A stretch of 64,000 bases of DNA from Allium sativum (GCA_030737875.1 CM060915.1:357675863-357739862); one strand, 5' to 3'. Counted from the stretch's first letter, positions 13,639 through 27,271 are shown. Translations and numbers: made by a program. Notes: generated by a model from the letters alone, not told the origin.

Positions 13639-13840
13639 TTTCCGCCGAAGTATCAGACAAATCTGTTTTAACTGTAAAATATTTGGCCATTCAAATGTTG
13701 TTTGTAAACCTAACAAAGTTTGGATTACTAAAGCTGATTCTAATTCTGTGAGTGTGGGGATATTGAAGAAAATCAAAAAATTAGAGCGAGCCCAGTTTAG
13801 ATCCTGTTATGAAGGACAAGATTATGAGAAGCATTTGTAA
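13502..13840 (+). pseudogene. CCHC zinc-knuckle gene fragment inside the LTR (right copy)
   Basis: A 112-codon frame: about 25 residues from flanking sequence, an Ile-Tyr run encoded by a TA microsatellite, then the knuckle (Cys codons 13664, 13673 and 13703, His 13688) and a basic tail ending YEGQDYEKHL. The frame stays open past the point where the left copy stops. The Ile-Tyr run is an artefact of the microsatellite. The knuckle portion is a credible captured fragment, most like a LINE ORF1/DUF4283-type protein. Confidence 0.5.
13581..13634. repeat. Long TA microsatellite
   Basis: About 25 TA units. The left LTR has only a short tract at the matching place (6779-6796), so it expanded after insertion or differs by slippage. 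Confidence 0.9.
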
Positions 13841-14393
13841 ATCAGAGAAAGTTGGCACAAAAAAAAGGATGTTGGTTTAGGAAACTAATTTTGTTAATAA
13901 AGCCAATTCTTTTAATATGCTTACCGTCTTCAATATGTACGTACATGATATAAGTTAAATGGCAATTGATTTTTATAAAGCAAATGATAAAAGTGTTGAA
14001 AATAACAACATGGAAAATAAAGACGAAGATGTTGTGTTGTTAGCAAGAGTAGAAGATGTTGATAAGGTTTTTTTTAAATGGCACATGAATTTACAAATAA
14101 AGAGGAAGATAAATATAAGCAAGTGAAGGTATAAGATCTGTTTTAAATTTGATTGATCATATATCATATATATATGATTGTGTTTTCATTGTATTTATGG
14201 CATGAGATAAATACTTGATATGTTTATTTGGTTATTTAAAAATCTTATGAAATGTCGAGACCATATAATTTAAATTCTAAAATAGTTAAATAATCTGATA
14301 TTATCGAATATATTCAAAACGAAAGATCATGTAGCTCTCAACAAGACTAAGACGGATTCTAAACTCGAAAAAAAAAATTTGAGTTAACGATAT

Positions 14394-14429
<36 letters not shown>

Positions 14430-16208
14430 CAAATCCTTATTTAATTAATTAAATAAACGTTATCGTTTTATAACGATTTTCATAGCGACTATTTTAAAAT
14501 TTTAACTGGACATAACTAACAAATTAAAACACGAAATCTCGATTTTTCTCTTTCATATGGAAAATATAATCAAATTGATTCAAACGTTTCTAGTTTCACA
14601 GAATTTCGACTTAAAACGAATTCTGTATACTCAGTTGAAGTTCAGAACGAAATTTACGAACTACCGCGCCATTTCTAGTTCGTTTATAATATAATTATAA
14701 ATTTAACGTTCTGACGTCGTTTTAATAACGAATATATTTATATGATTCAATATAAACCATATTTAAACTACTTTAAATCGCTCGTTCATATTATACAGCA
14801 AATTCAACATTTTCTAATATCCCGAAAAATAAAATATTATTATATAATTAATATAATTTAAATATTCGAATTAAAATGGTCAAATCCCATTATTTAAACT
14901 CAAATCAATATTTTAAATAAATAAAATATTTCAAATAAATGGTTAGAAAATACGGGACATTACAAGAAACGTTGGAATCTAATTGTTTATAATTTTCTAA
15001 TGAAAGGGAAAAACTGAAATTTTATTGTATATATTGTAAGTTATGTCCAAATCAAATTTGAAATAGTCGCTACGGAAACCATTTATAAATTATATTGTTT
15101 ATTTAATTTATTTAAAAAAAATTCCCATATTTTTGAATATCGTTTAGCTTGAAAATGTTAATGTTGAGTTATATATTTATATTGGTTGAATTTGAAGTGA
15201 TATATTCTTTAATTAGATATATATATTTGATAATAATGATTGAATATTATTTAATTTAGCTGTTTTGGATTTAATTTATAATTTATCGATATTATATAAG
15301 CCATATGATTAATTATTTTTCAAACAATTCCCGTTTTCGACGAAACGAATTTTTTGGAATACGTATCGCTATTTATTGCCATATTGCCAGTTTGGAACCT
15401 ATTGGAGTTATTTTATTGATAGACGAAATTTAAACGTGAACCGATAAATAAATTGAAATTAAAATAACGTAGTTGTGCAAAAAGAGTCGGAATTTAACAA
15501 AATTAATTTTATTGAAACCAGAACGTTGAGACGTAGTAATGTGATCATTTTTGTTGCGTTTGGGGTTTTTGTGTGGCGATACGAATATAGGGCGTAGAAC
15601 GTTAAATAGCGTTACCGAATAAAATATAAACTACCTTATGTAAGCCTACCCTAAAACTCTCATTTCTGCCGACCAATCCGATATGCTCTATTTTTCTTAA
15701 ATGTATATCCCTACCCTATGATAAAGTACGAACGTATGACCTAAATATTAGACCTCCTGAATTACACCCGAATTTCAGAGGGCAAAGTGCAAAATCTCCG
15801 AAATCATGGGTTTTTATTGGCTCGGTGCATGGGAACAGGGGAGAATGAGTCCAGAGGATCCCAACCCCTAAGAAATATAATAACACACCTGAATATGTTT
15901 TAATTTTCCTTGGAAGCCAAGTTTCGTATTGTCTGTCTCTTCCAACGTAGTAAAACAAAGACACGAGCACATGCAAGTACAAGCCTAGTGAAATGAAATT
16001 TGCCATATAACCCAGCAAATACAACTCAATATAAAATATAAACATAAAAGCACACACCTAAGCTAAGTATTCTGCAGCTACCCTATCCTACATTTGAATA
16101 GTAAACTGTGGCATTCTTTTCCCTATAAGTAGATAACTTCCTTTGTATTCCTGCTTTTGCAATTTAAAACCAACGAAACCTAGCTCCTTCAAATCAACGT
16201 GGACTCCA

Positions 16209-17330
16209 TCATTTTTTGTTATCGTTCCTCTTCACGAAACAAAAAGGAAAACCATGGAACCACACCACGACTTCAAATGAGAACACAAAGCTATCATATT
16301 TTAATACATCAAACTGCACAAAACCAATCATCCTATGCATCAAACCGACCAAAGGAGGGACACAGGTGCTGCTTGTGAGGAGGAGACACCGGAGCCGAGG
16401 GTGAGGACAGTAGGATGTGGGAACGCAACAGTGAAGTGGATATGTCTGGGAAGAAGGTGGCGGGTCCATGAGTTGTTCGGATTTGTCGGGGAGTCGCTGA
16501 TGATCCTCGGTGACAGGGGAAGGCACTGTTGCTGGTAATGAACGGGCAGTAGTAGTGTCATGATGGAGCGGGTTCTGATGGTCGAAGAGTGGACTGAAGT
16601 GGGGAGATTCGGTGGAAATGCATGGCTTGTGGGTTTTAAAACTGAAATGGCGGGTGGCGGACTGACTCGAGTGGTCGGACAGGGTTTGGGTGAGTCGAAG
16701 TGGTAACTGGAAGGTCTGAGTTTGAAATGGAGAGTTGCGTGTGTATAGTTTTAAGTGGGAGAGAAGCTTGGGCATCTGAAGTTGACATGTGGTTAAGTGG
16801 AGATGTGGGAAGACTGGTTTTTGCATAGTGAGGAGGAGAGTATTGGGTTATGTTTGATGGCAGTGGGGTTGTCTAAAGTAGGAAGATGAAATGTGAAATG
16901 AGGTGCGGTAGGTATAATTGAAAGAAGGGGCAACTAGGTGGAACGTTTAACATGCAAGCATATTTGTTGAAAAAGCTTGCACACGTGGAAATGGCAACGT
17001 AGAAGGAAGGTGGGCATGGGTCGCTTGGATGGGCTTTGGGCCTTAGTTAAAAAAAAGAAAAAGAAAGAAAGATGACTGGAACGAAACAAATGGGTACAGG
17101 AATAAAACCGCCAGCTCCCTGAGTATTGAATGGGAAGAAGTATCTGTAGATGCATGAGTGAGGGCATGGGCCGAAAGAATTGTTTTGGGTATTGGGCCAT
17201 ACGCGTGGCTTGCAGGCCTTGTAGGAAAAAAAATGAAAATATGGAAGAACAAATGGGCGAACAAAGGAAATTGAAGCAGTAAACCAATAATGCGGGAAGG
17301 AACATGTGGCGACAATTATAGGCAACTAGC
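16209..17330 (-). other. Antisense GC-richer block with site II boxes and a 205-codon open frame
   Basis: Read on the minus strand, this block has several GGCCCA/GCCCA boxes (around 17163-17201 and 17008-17046) and then a CT-rich stretch with a 205-codon frame at 16209-16826. The frame is Pro/Ser/Thr/His-rich with no domain I recognise, as expected for a translated UTR-like or low-complexity sequence. Its place in the LTR and its antisense orientation parallel the gene-like modules in B1 and B2. I do not call it a protein gene. Confidence 0.35.
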
Positions 17331-18381
17331 TAACATATGTAGCGTATTCTTTGAAACTTAGTTAACGTATGTATATAATATTTGATTTAGGAAAATTGGG
17401 CTAGCTATTTTAAAACATGAAGACAGGCCTTGGTGTGGTGCTAAGAGAAAACGGGGTAAGAATTTATCGACATATTATGGCATTACCAAAGAAATTTAAA
17501 CTAACGTATATACATTAGAGATAATTATGTTAGATTCAAAATTTCGTGTAAACTTAAATAGTGACAACTTTTTACTGGATTACCAGAATTGGACAATGCT
17601 TGTTGCAACAGAATCATGGTAACAAGCGCATGTTCTGGAACTGATTTACATAAAGTGGAAAGTAGCTAGAATTTTTAGTTAAGTTAAACACTAGTTTAAT
17701 TTAACTAAAATCGAACTGCTTAAACGACGGAATAAAAGCAAGGTGAGTTAAACTCACTCAGTTATCCCATTTATAATTATATAAGTCGGGTTTTATTTTT
17801 GTGTGCTATGATTGTTAATTATTGAATGATTGATGATTGTTTGGTTGTTTATTTAATATTTTTATGTATGGTTTAAATTAAACGGTTGTATAATTTAGAT
17901 GAAATGGAATTGTTATTTTAACGATTATTTCTAATGAAGGTAACTTACCTTATTGGTTACATTTATAAAAATATAAACGTTTAAAATTGAATTGGATGCT
18001 TGAATTGTTGTTAGTTGACCGTCACTAGATGAATTAATTATTCAAGTTTATTATATATTGTCATATTGAATACAGGGAAGAACAGGTCGGAGGAATCCAA
18101 CCAGATTCCTCAAAATTTATTGTTTATTTTCATGTTATATCACATGTACTATTTAATAACCTGATTGGATTATGGATCAATTATTGATTACTATTGAACC
18201 CTTGATATTAACCAATGAGAAATATTGGTTGAGAAATTGAGAGTAGATGGCCTGAAATTATAATCGTTTAATAAAATTGATTTACCGTTAGGTGAATCAT
18301 TAGAAATGAAGTTATAAAATTTATTTTATAACTGAATATAGAATTTTAAATATATTATTTAAAATGAAGTTTATAAAAAAA

Positions 18382-18540
18382 ATACTATGTGCGAAGGACA
18401 CACATATATTGATTGTTTTAACCACAAATACCATTTTGGTATCAAAAATATACCGTGTGCGAAGCACACGCATATATTGATTGTTTTAACCACAAATACC
18501 ATTTTCGTACCAAAAATACACCGTGTGCGAAGTACGTGCT
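18382..18540. repeat. 68-bp tandem repeat, about 2.3 copies, with hairpins
   Basis: Units start at 18382, 18450 and 18518. Each begins with TGTGCGAAG; the second contains the perfect hairpin GTGTGC-GAA-GCACAC, and the shared middle includes ACCAT-TTT-GGTAT-like complementarity. The array lies in the old plus-strand B LTR; I saw no equivalent in the B1 or B2 LTRs. Confidence 0.85.
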
Positions 18541-21500
18541 TTTGCTAAATTGTTAAATGATTTATAAATCAAATTCTTATATTAATAAGATGGATAAGCA
18601 GGTGAATAAGAACTATTGTAATGATTAGTAACTGAGGTTAATTGTTTTAAGTAACAATTAAAATAGGATTATATTATTTAATTAACAATAATCGAAGTAA
18701 ATAGGATAATTTAAATTAAGTATATTATTAATTAATGTATATAAAAAGAAGAGTTAGAGTTAATCAACGAGCTAAACCAAGCCAGCTTAATGGAAATTGA
18801 TTATTAAATTATGTTAGTTTATGCTGATTAATCTAATGGAATAATTTAACGAATAATCGGTTAACTTAATAAGATTTCTAAAAAGGGAAATTTAACATTT
18901 ATTCCAGTTAACATAAATTGAGGAGTTATTTCTTAAATGATGTTCATTTAAGTAATCGAATTAGTAAGGAAATATAATTAAATTTCTAAGGAAGCCTATG
19001 AATGGTTTATATTTAAACCGAATTTGGTGAATGGACATATAAAAGGATTTTAAGCGCATACGATAAGTTTAAAATAAATGGTTAAATTAAGAAAGAGGAA
19101 TCGGGACGAAATGGTTTATATTAAACCAAAATTGTATAAATATGTTTATAAAGAGAGATGTGAAATTAAAGCATTAATTTTAAATTAACGTTACCTAATG
19201 ATGACAATAAGTGAAATGGATGGGTTTTGAAATAAGATTTTTCCAAAGTAAAAGTAAATAATTAAAAGGTTTAGCTAAAAGTATTCTTACAATTGAATTT
19301 GGGAAAAGTTTTGGTAATGCAATTTGCAATAAGAATCTAGATAATTAAAACAAATACTTAAAGAAGTTAAAGTTTAAAGGTCGATGATTTATTTATCATT
19401 TGCTAAATCAATGAATTTAGTTAATAATAGTATATTAAAAAAGAAGACTTCAAAAGTAAGAAGGTTTTATAAAACCGTATTTTCAATAAAATAGTGAATT
19501 AGTATTGGTAGATATTAGAATGAATACGAGTTTTTGAATTACAACTCGTATTTATCTTAAGATAAGAACGTTGTTGACCAAGGTCTGAGAGGTAATTAAA
19601 ATACCCCAACCTGAACAACTTCAGGATTATCGGAGGATGTATTAGTTGTAATGACGGAAATATTAGAAGTGAATTATTTTGTGATATAATAATGTAACGT
19701 CATTTGAAGAAGTTGGAAATATACATATATTAGAATTCCGAAGTAAAGGGATTTAATAAGGGCTTGAGAATATGAAATGATATTTCTATGGTAAAGAAAT
19801 AATAAAGGAGATTTTGTGAAAATATAACGATATTTTCAAAATAAAGAGATGAGATTTAGAATGAGTGATTCTAAAAGGATAAGTGATGATTATGGGATTC
19901 AAATAACGAAACGAAAAGGAGATCTCGTGATGGTTGTTTTAAGAAGGAAAAATTTGGATCGATTTCCAAATGTTAAATAATGTTTTGGCTATATTTTGAA
20001 ATGCTAATTGAAGGAAATTGAATATGATTTTAAGATATTTTCCGATGTATTAAAATAAAGGATTTGAGAATATTAATATATTAAAACTAATATATTATTT
20101 TGGTATTACAACCAATATATTATTTTTAAAGGCCAAGTGACATTGTGTACTAAACCAATGGATCTATTTGGTTTTATTTTTAATTATTTATTTTTATAGT
20201 TAAATAACCGACTATCAAAATCAAACCCAGCGTGTGTTGGTACAGAAAGACCGGGATCAAATTTATATTCGGAAACCATTCTGACCAATAAATACAAATA
20301 TGTGGAAGATGTTAATCGAGATGGAGCAATCAAAGACTGTAAATCTTCATAAGCGGATGAACTATTGTTGAATTTCTCTGGATGATCCCTAGAGATATAT
20401 ATTTGGCAGTGATTCTATCGTGACTGGAATCTACAGATTTCGAGGGCTTCCCGCTACTGATCCATAGGGTGATTCCTATATTGGATGCAGTAGGAGAGTG
20501 CCTTCGGTTCATCCTGTTCCTGGATGACTTGCATGGACAAACGTCTGAAAGAATATTTCCAATGGGGTCACGTACATTGATTTCTCTAAACGTACTGTAG
20601 TTGGTTAGCTCCCAACTAGGGTATTTTTGTGGACGTCGATTAGTGATTATCTGGAGGATATGACAATGTGGCATTCAAAGTGAGTGGTGACCAGATGTTA
20701 TAAAAAGATTATGACCTCTAGCCTCATCAACCGGGAATGGCATAAAATCGAGTAGGTTTCATGGCTATGTGGGTCGCACCCATCGAAAGGGTATATCATT
20801 TCCTGATCTGGAGAAATCAAATGCCTTCGGTTGTCCCTTTTTATTCCTGTATGTATGCTATCGGTTCGGTTGGCTGGCCCCCAACCGTGGTAATGATATA
20901 TTCGGTACTCTCAAGAGAAAGTGAGGGATCGGTTATGTTTAGCCTGGGTTGCAAGATGTTCTTGTTGAACCCCAATGTATTCATCTCCAGAGGTACATTG
21001 TTAGGAAGGTGGTCCTATACCTTGCCAGGAAATCCATTTTCCAATAAGCGCTTGCGGTTTTGAATGTATACTATATATATGGAGTGTGAGATGCAAGCGT
21101 TCCGCTAGATTCTATTTATTTGTATTTAGACACTATCATAATATGAGAATAATATTGTTTTCAAAAGTGTTTTGGGTTATCGTAAGGTAAAAACCGTCTG
21201 TATTTATGTGTGGATTTGGTCTTACGATTATCCTTTTCTCTCGAAAAGATTTTGACGTTAAAATCAAGTTGTGTGATGCCTTTAAACTTAATGTTTTTTT
21301 TCTCACTCTGGTTCACTAGACTGACCCGGTGTTTGTAATGCTCGGGTTAGTCCGAGCTGTATAGGTTTAGGTTATCGCTTGTTAAGAAGAGACGAGATGG
21401 AGGAGTTCAGACGTATACTATTATATATATTCCGATGTGTATTGTATATAAGGACAAGTTATTATAACTGTCCAGATATGTGATGTACTCTGAAAATTGT

Positions 21501-21649
21501 AAGTTTTATTTCAAGCTCTCAATAAAGAATTATTTCTATATTATATTTTGTTCCGCTGCGATGTGAGACTCTGTGTTGTGTTGATTCTTCTTCTTCTATT
21601 CTAATATTTCTTTCTTTCTTATCTCACCCTCTAATTTCTTTCTAATAAC

Positions 21650-22380
21650 TATCTGCATTTATGTACAATTTGGGTTGGACGTGACTTGTGATTGTCAACT
21701 CAAAGGGTATGGGAAAGTTAGTACGTTACACTCTGACTTGCGTTGCATTGTGGGATGTGACCTGAGTCATGTAATAGCTTTACTTTTCAAAAAGCATTGC
21801 ATTGTTTTGTTTCAAAACCGGTATTCATGTGGAGGAAGCCCATGCCGTGTCATACGGCGTGGTCCCGTGATTTATCCAACATTAAAATAAAGCAAATAAC
21901 TGTTTTAGGTTCTCATACCAGTCCCATGAATGACTCGGAGTTTATTATTTCCTACCTAAACTTTGAGTGCCTATATTTTCCATACGGGCAGCTAGTTGTT
22001 TTAGTTTTGCAGATATTTCCTTTACAGGATCCTATATTATGGCTGGAGTCGTACTCTGATTAATTTGGTAGTTTTTCACTGTATTTGTATCTATGTATTT
22101 ATTTTTCCGTTGTATTGTAATTTATTAATATATGTTATTTTTCCGCTGTATATTATTATCTGTACTCTGATGTACGTTGTTGCAATAGCAATAAAATGTT
22201 CTCTTGCTTTGTGTTTTGATGCGTCATGTTCTCATGATAATCCGCAGATTTCTGTCTTTCAGATAGTGCCTATGCGGTTTACGGTCAGTTCGAAGGGCGG
22301 TGATATTCAGGTAGTTACATGCTTAGTGGTCGAAGACCCCACCATGGTATGCACCAATAAGACCACCACTTGAAGAAAAA
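21650..22380 (+). mobile_element. B-like LTR 3' fragment (R/U5 region)
   Basis: The middle of this stretch (21908-22250) matches the reverse complement of the B2 LTR around 24150-24440: CACCAGTCCCATGA, CGGGCAG, TTCCGCTGT, TACTCTGAT. It is followed by AATAAAA, a possible polyadenylation signal. Flanks are unassigned. A 102-codon open frame at 22065-22373 spans the LTR-like part and shows no domain, so it is not called. Confidence 0.5.
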
Positions 22381-23111
22381 AACTAGGATGTATCCCTCAA
22401 ATTGGCCCAGTACTGGATGTTGTTGTCCCTCGGGGCTAAAACAGAAAGATGGAAACCGCGAATAGAGAAGATTGCCTAAAGAAGTTGGGACAAGATCATC
22501 CCTGTTGGTCCCCTAGGTATTCTAACTAGGTAATTATACTGGCATGCAATTTTATGTATCGAAATTAGTCCCAAAATTCAAGTGATACGCGACTATCATT
22601 TACTCCATTTTTCTTATTCATACATAGCGCGGGAAGATTTAGTAAATAAATAAACCTGTTTGGATAATACAAATAACGCCTTTGGTCATAGATAAAGGGA
22701 GTTGCATTCCAAACATGGTAAATCCCCAGCTACAAGCTCTCAGATATAGAGTAACTCGCAAGTATTGCTACTGATGATAGATGATACCCATGACACGATT
22801 GGTGAAATAGTCTCTCTCTCCAAACAAAATATGTTTTTCATTACCGATGCACAAATAAAATATTTTGTTGTGAATGGCTCTACCAAACGAAAAAAAACTA
22901 ATAGTTGAGCGGTGCACCTAGTTTCATTATCTTTTTATAATAAGAAAACAATTTAGGCATTCGAATGAGATATCTTTTGGATATACAAAAATAAGATAGA
23001 TAGGGAGGGATTTATTTTAATTTTAATTTCTTAGATTTATTAATGTTTCCTTTATGGCATTACTAACTCTAACTCTAAGGAATTACACCCCACTGCTTTG
23101 ATTAAACCAAA
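22381..23111 (-). mobile_element. Interior remnant of the old minus-strand B-like element
   Basis: It lies just inside the primer binding site of the LTR starting at 23127, so it should be that element's leader or interior. AT-rich, with no gag or pol motif seen and no boundary to its left. Confidence 0.4.
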
Positions 23112-23123
23112 GCTATGATACCA
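23112..23123 (-). other. Degenerate primer binding site of the old minus-strand element
   Basis: Minus-strand TGGTATCATAGC, one mismatch from TGGTATCAGAGC, three bases from the LTR terminus at 23127. It shows that the LTR to its right is a 5' LTR. Confidence 0.75.
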
Positions 23124-23126
23124 AAC

Positions 23127-23981
23127 TGTAACGATTTGCCTTTTTGATCGCTTCAAGTCGGTAATTAAACAACTTAAAACGTTCTCAAAGACAAATTGTT
23201 TGGGGTAATAACACATCAAAATAGAAACAGAATGAACTTTTATTACCTTACAATAATTTAGATTATATAAATTGATTTATCAGAGTATATATCAGAGTAC
23301 AAAGCGGAATAACTAAATCTAGAGAGGGTCCAAATTCTCCAATTCAGCTCCAGCTTCAATCCATTATTGCTCCAAATAGCTCCAATTATAACTGCCTAAT
23401 TGACAGACTGCCGGTGTGGAAAATAAGGGAACCTAGAGTTTTATGGGAAAAACAAACTCCGAGTCAGTCATGGGACTGGTGTGAGAAACTTAAAATAGTT
23501 ATTCTTCTCTTTAAAAATAAGATAACTCATAAGTCCACATCGTACAAATACGAGATGGGTATTTACCTTATGAATACCAGTGCATAAGAATTCGAAATGC
23601 TTTTTAGAAATGAAGCTATCACAAGGTTCGTCCCATATCACACAATGCAAGCGCACACCAGTGGGCGAGTTTTATCCTTATGATAACCAAAACGCTTGAT
23701 ACACAGAAAACCGTTTGGTATTATTATTAGTGTATAGTGTGGAAAAATCATTTCGCAAATAAATGTATAAACCTTAGCCAACATAATACCTTATTATATT
23801 CGTTGGAGAATGGAATTTTGATGACAACAACCTTGTTTCAATTATTTATATTATTTATTATAAAATATATACTAACATCTTTGTCTGTAATATATATTAT
23901 ATATATGTATATGCAGGATATAAATATTGATGACTGTACAGTTTTATAGATTCTAGATATCAAGGAATTCAAAACTCACGA
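23127..23981 (-). mobile_element. Old minus-strand B-like 5' LTR, piece 1
   Basis: Begins TGTAACGATT (plus reading) and carries B-LTR landmarks: GTCAGTCATGGGACTGGTGTGAG at 23463-23485 and a TTTTATCC..ATGATAACC segment at 23669-23686. It is interrupted at 23981 by element B2 and resumes at 35905. Confidence 0.7.
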
Positions 23982-26949
23982 TGTAACGACCCGGGATTTT
24001 CGACCCCGAAAAATCAACACAAAACTACCATGTTGACTATTCGAACATCGGAAATACATGATCATTGATAGAAAGAAGTTAGAGGGTGAGAATATATAAG
24101 ATAGAAAATTAGAATAGAAGAAGAAGTCGATCACTACGGAACAGAATCAGAGTAATACGAATCTCACAGCGGAACGAATAAATTATAATATATAACATAA
24201 CTTTGCAATAAAACAGTATATATATATATACAATAACATTATCAGAGTGCAACACTTACACACAGCGGAAATAACAATAGCTATATAATTATGAAGCCTC
24301 CTGCTTCAAGCTCCTCCAAGTATATCTGTAAAGACCTAAACTACTCGACTGCCCGTACAAAATTGGGCACCCAAGAGTTTAGGGGAAAACAAAACAAAAT
24401 AAACTATGGGTCAGTCATGGGACTGGTGTGAGTAAACTCTAATCATTTGGTTTAACTTTTCAAAATCCTTTTCAAAAGAAAAGATAATCGTAAGATCGAT
24501 CCACACATAAACGCGGATGGTTTTTACCTTACGATAACCCAAAACAGTTTTGGAAATCAATACTTTTCTGATATTATAATAATGTCTAATCACAAGTAAA
24601 TAGAATCTAGTAGAACGCTTGCATCTCACGTTCCACATATATAGTATACAAACAAAAACCGTGGGCTCTTATTGGTGATTGGATTCCGACTATGACAAGG
24701 CATGGGACCACCTGCCAATAGTGTATCTCTAGAGGCGAATACACTGGGTTCAACAAGAACATCTTGTAACCCGGCCCACACATGACCGACCACTCATTTC
24801 GCTTGAGTGTATCGAATGTATATCACCAACGGTTGGGAGCTACCCACCGTTTCTCGAAAAGGGACAGCATCGAACATAGATAAAAGAATGAAATGGATTT
24901 TCTCTAGATAGGTGATATGAACCCTATTGGGAGCGACCCACATAGCCATGCTGCCTGCCCGATTTCTGTCATTTCCCGGTTGATGAGGCTTGAGGTCATT
25001 ACGTATCTTTTGGAACACCTGACCTCCATTCACTTTGAATGCCACACCGTCATATCCACAAAATCACAAATTGATTTCCCCAAAAATACCACGGGTATAA
25101 AGCTAAGAGAAACAAATTCCTCTGCCACCAAAAGCAAGTACGTTTGAAGAGATCAACTTACGCGATCCGTTAGATATACTATGTCAGACATTCGTCCATT
25201 CACGTTGTTCTAGGACTGGAAAAACCGAAGCCACTATTCTGTAAACGGGATAGCCCTTGAATTACTCCGTCTTCAATTATCTTTATAATGTTTGATCGCG
25301 ACGCTAATTTCCATACAGAGTGGGTTTCAGATAATGAATCTGATTCCGATCTCTCCGTATTGACGATGATAAAATGGCCAAAAACTTCGATAGTTGGTGA
25401 TTTAACTATCAAAGAAAAACAGGTGTGCAAATAACGATATTATTTCCATATGGAAATTCTATCGATCAATCATCATTCAACATTTATCTCTTAAATTCAC
25501 TTATCATTAATTTATTCATTTTTCATTTCTATATACTCGTAAATTCTTATTTTCTAAATTTAGAAAATATACTTTATTAATCATTTGAAAACATCTCCCT
25601 ATTCACTTCCATTTCTTATTTCCTATATTAGAAAAACATTTTTGATTTCATATTTGAAAAACAATATCTCAACTTCATTTTCTATTTATATTTCTATTTA
25701 CAGAATTTTTTGAAAAAAAAAATCTCCTTTTAACTTCTAACACTTAAAATCTCATTTAAATTTCCCTTTATAAATGCTGAATTCATATTCCATAAAATAT
25801 CGATGTTAAACCGATTTCTACTTCTCTATATAAGTTCGACTTATATTTTCATTTATCAAAAGATAAATATTTTTATTTAATTTATGAAATATTATTTATA
25901 AATTAATCTTCTCAATTTATCTGTTAAAACATATTCCTATTTAATATCTACTTTGAAACCAACTTCTCGTTGTTCTTTTACATCTTGTCAATTCCCTTTT
26001 TATAATTCTATTTATTTGTCAAATAATTCATTTATAATATCCTATCTATTTTATATAAATATTTCTTTTCATATATTTCTTTACTTACTTCTTATTACTT
26101 CTATTAAGTAATTTACCAAATCACGGTCTTTTAAACTCCCACGTAACTGTTAATAATTTTATATAGAAGCTTCTTATTTAATTTTCACATATCCCTTCTT
26201 TTTATAAAACCTTTTTGATTTGTAAAATCCTTATTTTCAATATACACTTCACAAATTCCCTTTTTATAAGACTCTTTTGATTTTATAAACTTCCAAAATT
26301 TAATAACCACTTCAAATTTCCCTTTACACATTCTTGTATTTCCTTTGGTATTTAAAAGTACCAAATAACGATGATCAAACACACATAATCAACAACAGAT
26401 TATAAATCACATCATATATCACAATATATGAAAAACAGTGAAATAAATATTGAGGAATCTAGTTGGATCCCTCCAACCTATTTTCCGTGCATCCACAGAT
26501 GTTAATCAACATAAATAACATGAGTATGAAATATTCTGATAAGCAGAATCAATATTCGATTAACGATTTATATATATCGTTATCGATATTTAAATTAATT
26601 AACTAGCAGTTCAACCAAACGGCAAACACACAACAAATCAACCAATATTTATCAATTCTAAAAATACTTTATAAAAATATAAATTGATCCGAGTTAGTGA
26701 GATTTACTCATCTTGATTTTATCTGTCGAATAAAACCATTCGTTTTAACAAAATTAAACGGTTGTTTAATTTTATCAAAAATTATGATAGTTTCCAATCT
26801 GAACCAGATCAGCCCCATCTTGTAGTTTGCATCCGTACGGTTTGAATGGAACCAACCGCTCGAAATTCTGATGGTGCACCCATGAGATATCACTTTAACA
26901 AGATTGTATAAACATTATTAAATTAAACTTATTATTATGTAATTAAATT

Positions 26950-27040
26950 ATGGGCTCACCATATTTCACTCTCCGGCCCAATACTTCTTCAAAGCCCGCG
27001 CCCATTGCCTATTTGAACCCACGCGACTTCTAAACCCTCA
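26950..27040 (+). promoter_or_regulatory. Antisense site II / telobox promoter-like cluster (left copy)
   Basis: Plus-strand ATGGGCTC (26950), GGCCCAATA (26975), AAGCCCGCGCCCATT (26992) and TAAACCCTCA (27031) lie upstream of a CT-rich leader and an open frame at 27272. The order resembles a plant housekeeping promoter and runs opposite to the retroelement. Confidence 0.5.
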
Positions 27041-27271
27041 GGCCAAAATTTCCCAATCCCTTTTCTAAAAAAACAAAAGCGAACAGTGCTTTTCTTTGTA
27101 AATCTTCACCGCCGTCCATCTAGGCATTGGAGCCCACACCATCGGTCTTCTCAGGACCGCCGCTTCCACTTCTTCCCACGTCAGTGATCTTGGCCTCCAT
27201 CAACCCATCGTCTCACCAGAGATTTGCTTTGATCAGAAAAGCCACCTTGCCCAAAAAAAACACCTCCGACC

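Larger units (their letters stand above)
2048..14964 (-). mobile_element. B1: complete non-autonomous LTR retrotransposon with giant LTRs
   Basis: A 12.9-kb element on the minus strand. It has two direct LTRs of about 6.1 and 5.75 kb, an interior of only about 1.1 kb, a primer binding site, a polypurine tract and a perfect 5-bp target duplication AGAAA (2043-2047 and 14965-14969). LTR termini read TGTAAT...TTACA in element orientation. No gag, protease, RT or integrase motif was found. The TGGTATCAGAGC primer site suggests the Ty3/gypsy side, but lineage cannot be fixed without coding sequence. The element inserted into an older LTR of the same superfamily, whose sequence is continuous across the site once B1 and one AGAAA are removed. 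Confidence 0.9.
9214..14964 (-). repeat. B1 5' LTR (right copy)
   Basis: Partner of 2048-8129. The two copies differ at many scattered positions and in microsatellite lengths, so B1 is clearly older than B2 or A2. A block of about 390 bp present in the left copy (6183-6572) is absent here near 13377. Confidence 0.9.
14970..21640 (+). mobile_element. Old family-B LTR, main piece
   Basis: The continuation of 1808-2047 after B1 is removed. It reads colinear with the reverse complement of the B LTRs: GTTATGTCC..AAATAGTCGCTA near 15040, the AGTTAAACTCACTCAGTT segment near 17745, GGAGGAATCCAACC.GATTCCTC near 18090, TGGTTTTTAC/CGTAAGGT at 21180, TTCCGCTGCGATGTGAGACTC near 21550. Similarity fades at about 21640 before the expected terminal TTACA, so the LTR is 3'-truncated or rearranged. 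It contains a 68-bp tandem repeat (18382) and an antisense GC-richer block (16209-17330). Confidence 0.75.

Noticed and set aside
13560..13751. Ile-Tyr repeat proteins near 13580-13640
   Set aside because: Pure translation of a TA microsatellite in several frames.
16209..16826. 205-codon minus-strand open frame as a real gene
   Set aside because: Longest uninterrupted frame outside gag, but low-complexity Pro/Ser/Thr/His content, no domain and no neighbouring exon support. Kept only as a gene-like antisense block.
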